Below, piece after piece: positions 62,048-64,000 of a stretch of DNA of 64,000 nucleotides. The notes under the pieces were generated by a model. The model did not search any database, was not told the DNA's origin, and saw only the letters and a list, made by a program, of their open reading frames with translations. Location: contig NZ_FUIH01000007.1 of assembly GCF_900162695.1 (NCBI RefSeq), forward strand, positions 1,488,001-1,552,000. Direction: 5' to 3'. This DNA comes from Virgibacillus siamensis (GTDB taxonomy: Bacteria; Bacillota; Bacilli; Bacillales; Amphibacillaceae). The first letter of the stretch is position 1, and each line of letters starts with the position of its first letter. The position numbers and the translations under genes were made by a program.

Positions 62048-63201
62048 CGCACAAGCTTCATATCCTCTTCATCAAGTAAAAATTCTGCAAATACATTGTT
62101 GCCGAACAACAACCCTTCATCGGTGAGATGCACACTATCCTTTTCTTCCGTAAGCCACCCCTTCTGAATCAGGCGTGAAATAGCATCACCATACATTGTC
62201 TTACAGGAAAATCCGAATTTTGCCCGGAAATGCGATTTGGACACTCCGCTCAGTTTACGCAATCCAAGAAACATTTCTTCCTCAACCATCTCTTTTAAAC
62301 CAATCTCCTCAGTTGATAAAATCGGGTGACCATCTTCCAAAGCCTTCTTGGTATATGCCGGAAGCGGACGGATATTACCTGTCCTTCTGCCTGGCAAATA
62401 TGCGTGTGCACCAGCACCAAAACCATAATAATGCTCATTGTTCCAATAGGTCAGATTATGCTGGCTTTCAAAACCAGCTTTGGCGAAATTACTAATTTCA
62501 TACTGATTTATATCATTCTTCTTCATACTATTTTTCAGAATTTCATACATTTGGACTTCCGCTTCCTGTGGTGGACGATGTAATTTCCCTTTTTTATGTC
62601 GCTGATAAAAAACGGTTTTCGGTTCTATTTGCAGTGCATATGTTGAATAATGCGGCAGGTCTAACGAGAGAGCTTCTTCCAGTGATCGTTGAAATTGCTC
62701 CACTGTCTGATTCGGCAATGCATAAATCAGATCAATGCTGATATTTGAAAATCCGTTCTGGTGAAGCAGCTCCAATGTACGGTATACATCTTTGACTTTA
62801 TGCAATCTGCCCAATTCCTGCAACATTTGATCATCGAACACCTGTACACCAAGCGAGATGCGATTAACACCATAATCTTGAAGCATCTTAACCTTTTCCT
62901 CTTCAAAATCGCCCGGGTTTCCCTCTATGGTGTATTCAGAACAATTGGGAATATCAAATTTCCTGTCGATCAGTTCAAGCAGCGATTGTAACTGTCCCTT
63001 GTTAAGCGCTGTTGGAGTTCCGCCGCCAATAAAAATCGTTTTAACTTTATTTTTTGTCCCGTGAATATTGGTGTTAATCTCGTTCGACAATGCTTCTATA
63101 TATTCCGTGGCCAATTTTTCATTATAAAAAAACTTCGTAAAATCACAATAATGACAAATCTGCTGGCAGAATGGAATGTGTATATAAACCGATTGAATCA
63201 C
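62044..63201 (-). CDS. hemW: HemN-like radical SAM haem chaperone HemW
   Basis: A 385-aa radical-SAM protein. Cluster motif CQQICHYCDF (about 12-21), IGGGTPTALN, and a C-terminal HemN-type domain. The HemW subgroup (motif HIPFC...CYCDF) has haem-binding/chaperone activity rather than coproporphyrinogen dehydrogenase activity; older annotations say HemN. Between lepA and hrcA as in B. subtilis. Confidence 0.92.
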   Translation of the reverse strand: MIQSVYIHIPFCQQICHYCDFTKFFYNEKLATEYIEALSNEINTNIHGTKNKVKTIFIGGGTPTALNKGQLQSLLELIDRKFDIPNCSEYTIEGNPGDFEEEKVKMLQDYGVNRISLGVQVFDDQMLQELGRLHKVKDVYRTLELLHQNGFSNISIDLIYALPNQTVEQFQRSLEEALSLDLPHYSTYALQIEPKTVFYQRHKKGKLHRPPQEAEVQMYEILKNSMKKNDINQYEISNFAKAGFESQHNLTYWNNEHYYGFGAGAHAYLPGRRTGNIRPLPAYTKKALEDGHPILSTEEIGLKEMVEEEMFLGLRKLSGVSKSHFRAKFGFSCKTMYGDAISRLIQKGWLTEEKDSVHLTDEGLLFGNNVFAEFLLDEEDMKLVR

Positions 63202-63222
63202 TGTATCCTCTCCTACATATAG

Positions 63223-63260
63223 TCAGCCACCGAAACAATCCGGTGGCTGAACAATGTTCA
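63223..63260. repeat. Hairpin and dyad between lepA and hemW
   Basis: TCAGCCACCG (63223-63232) pairs with CGGTGGCTGA (63241-63250), loop 8, and overlaps the palindrome TGAACA-A-TGTTCA (63248-63260). No T tract follows on the minus strand, so it is not a classic intrinsic terminator for lepA. Confidence 0.5.
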
Positions 63261-63286
63261 ACATTCTTTCCGACATAACTTCTTTC

Positions 63287-64000
63287 TTAATCATTGTCCA
63301 TCTTCAAGACAGCCATAAATGCCTCCTGTGGAACTTCGACAGAACCGACCATCTTCATACGTTTTTTACCTTCTTTTTGCTTTTCGAGCAATTTTCGTTT
63401 ACGGGAAATATCCCCGCCGTAACATTTGGATAAAACATTTTTCCGCATTGCCTTAATTGTTGAACGGGCAACAATTTTATTACCGATAGCCGCTTGTACC
63501 GGTACTTCAAATTGCTGTCTTGGAATAAGATCCTTCAGTTTATCGACAATATGTTTTCCGCGCTCGTATGCGAAATCACGATGCACAATAAATGATAATG
63601 CATCAATTGTTTCCCCATTCAGCAAAATATCCATTTTCACGAGATTGGACGGACGATAGCCAATCAAATCATAATCAAATGATGCATATCCTTTTGTCTG
63701 CGATTTTAGCTGATCAAAAAAATCATAGACAATCTCGGATAGTGGAATATGGTAAACAACATTCACACGAATTTCGTCCAGGTATTCCATATCAACAAAT
63801 TGACCGCGTTTTTTCTGGGCAATTTCCATAACCGGCCCAACAAAATCATTCGGTACCATAATTGTTGCTTTTACAAAAGGTTCCCGAACCTCACTGATTA
63901 TTTGCGGATCCGGCATTACGGAAGGGTTATCAACCTCAATCATTTCATCATTGGTCTGCTCCACTTCGTAGATAACACTAGGAGCGGTTGTGATTAGTTC
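63287..64000 (-). CDS. lepA: Elongation factor 4 (LepA), 3' part
   Basis: C-terminal about 237 residues of LepA; the gene continues past the window end, so the start and GTPase motifs are not visible. Readable from ELITTAPSVIYEVE at the edge, through the EF-G-like domain (LSEIVYDFFDQLKSQTKGYASFDY) to the LepA-specific C-terminal domain (LSKCYGGDISRKRKLLEKQKEGKKRMK). LepA promotes back-translocation and 30S maturation. Ends 85 nt before the hemW start. Confidence 0.95.
   Translation of the reverse strand, partial: ELITTAPSVIYEVEQTNDEMIEVDNPSVMPDPQIISEVREPFVKATIMVPNDFVGPVMEIAQKKRGQFVDMEYLDEIRVNVVYHIPLSEIVYDFFDQLKSQTKGYASFDYDLIGYRPSNLVKMDILLNGETIDALSFIVHRDFAYERGKHIVDKLKDLIPRQQFEVPVQAAIGNKIVARSTIKAMRKNVLSKCYGGDISRKRKLLEKQKEGKKRMKMVGSVEVPQEAFMAVLKMDND

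Noticed and set aside
1..64000. Defence systems, prophage or CRISPR arrays
   Set aside because: Looked for arrays of short repeats, transposases, recombinases and toxin-antitoxin pairs; every sizeable ORF fits a core Bacillaceae gene or a small hypothetical protein.

Overview
The window is chromosomal core DNA of an endospore-forming Firmicute of the Bacillaceae. Protein resemblance suggests a halotolerant Virgibacillus/Oceanobacillus/Lentibacillus-type organism rather than Bacillus sensu stricto, but genus is an inference. Gene order follows the B. subtilis comG-to-lepA arc closely: competence pseudopilus, yqg cluster, pst operon, dnaG-sigA, era/recO, pgpH-phoH, dnaK operon, hemW-lepA. Sporulation genes yqfC and yqfD and the competence genes comGA-GG support this placement. 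I saw no transposase, integrase, phage gene or CRISPR array.

Layout. 1-4143 (+): the seven-gene comG operon with a possible ComK box. 4144-5700: yqgY, a candidate small RNA with its own promoter and terminator, yqgX and yqgW. 5735-13764 (mostly -): LTA synthase-family protein, glucokinase, yqgQ, an orphan anchored protein (+), rhomboid protease GluP, yqgO, a ThiF/MoeB-family E1-like enzyme, 5-formyl-THF cyclo-ligase and ribosomal protein L33. 13944-14792 (+): two membrane-anchored proteins, one a catalytic-domain-less MltG relative. 14831-19314 (-): pstSCAB-phoU behind a four-repeat Pho box. 19362-23497 (-): class B PBP, MFS protein, Mn-SOD. 23684-24292 (-): six tRNA genes (Asn, Met, His, Ile2, Ser, Phe) behind one promoter. 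24621-33022: Na/Pi symporter, NfeD protein, small yqf genes, Nfo, CshB, YqfO, TrmK and cytochrome c-550.

33430-41530 (-): sigA-dnaG, the PPDK regulator YqfL, CcpN, and glyQS behind a glycine-type T-box. 41581-49752 (-): recO, yqzL, era, undecaprenol kinase, ybeY, pgpH, phoH, yqfD, yqfC, yqfB. 49782-52183 (-): floA and yqeZ behind a sigma-W-like promoter. 52292-53071 (-): rpsU-yqeY with promoter and terminator. 53085-61967 (-): deoC, mtaB-rsmE-prmA, dnaJ, dnaK, grpE, hrcA, with a perfect CIRCE operator at 61982-62008. 62044-64000 (-): hemW and the 3' part of lepA, which runs off the window.

The functions are mostly housekeeping: DNA uptake, phosphate supply, envelope polymer synthesis, replication/transcription initiation, tRNA and rRNA maturation, and proteostasis. 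No clearly new multigene system is visible. The least explained items are the C-rich small RNA candidate at 4611-4695, the 13944/14187 membrane-protein pair, the orphan gene at 9140, the hairpins in the sigA-cccA gap, and the comGA start region. Several genes usual in this arc (ispG, ispH, zur, yqfQ, yqxD, cdd) are missing from their expected positions.
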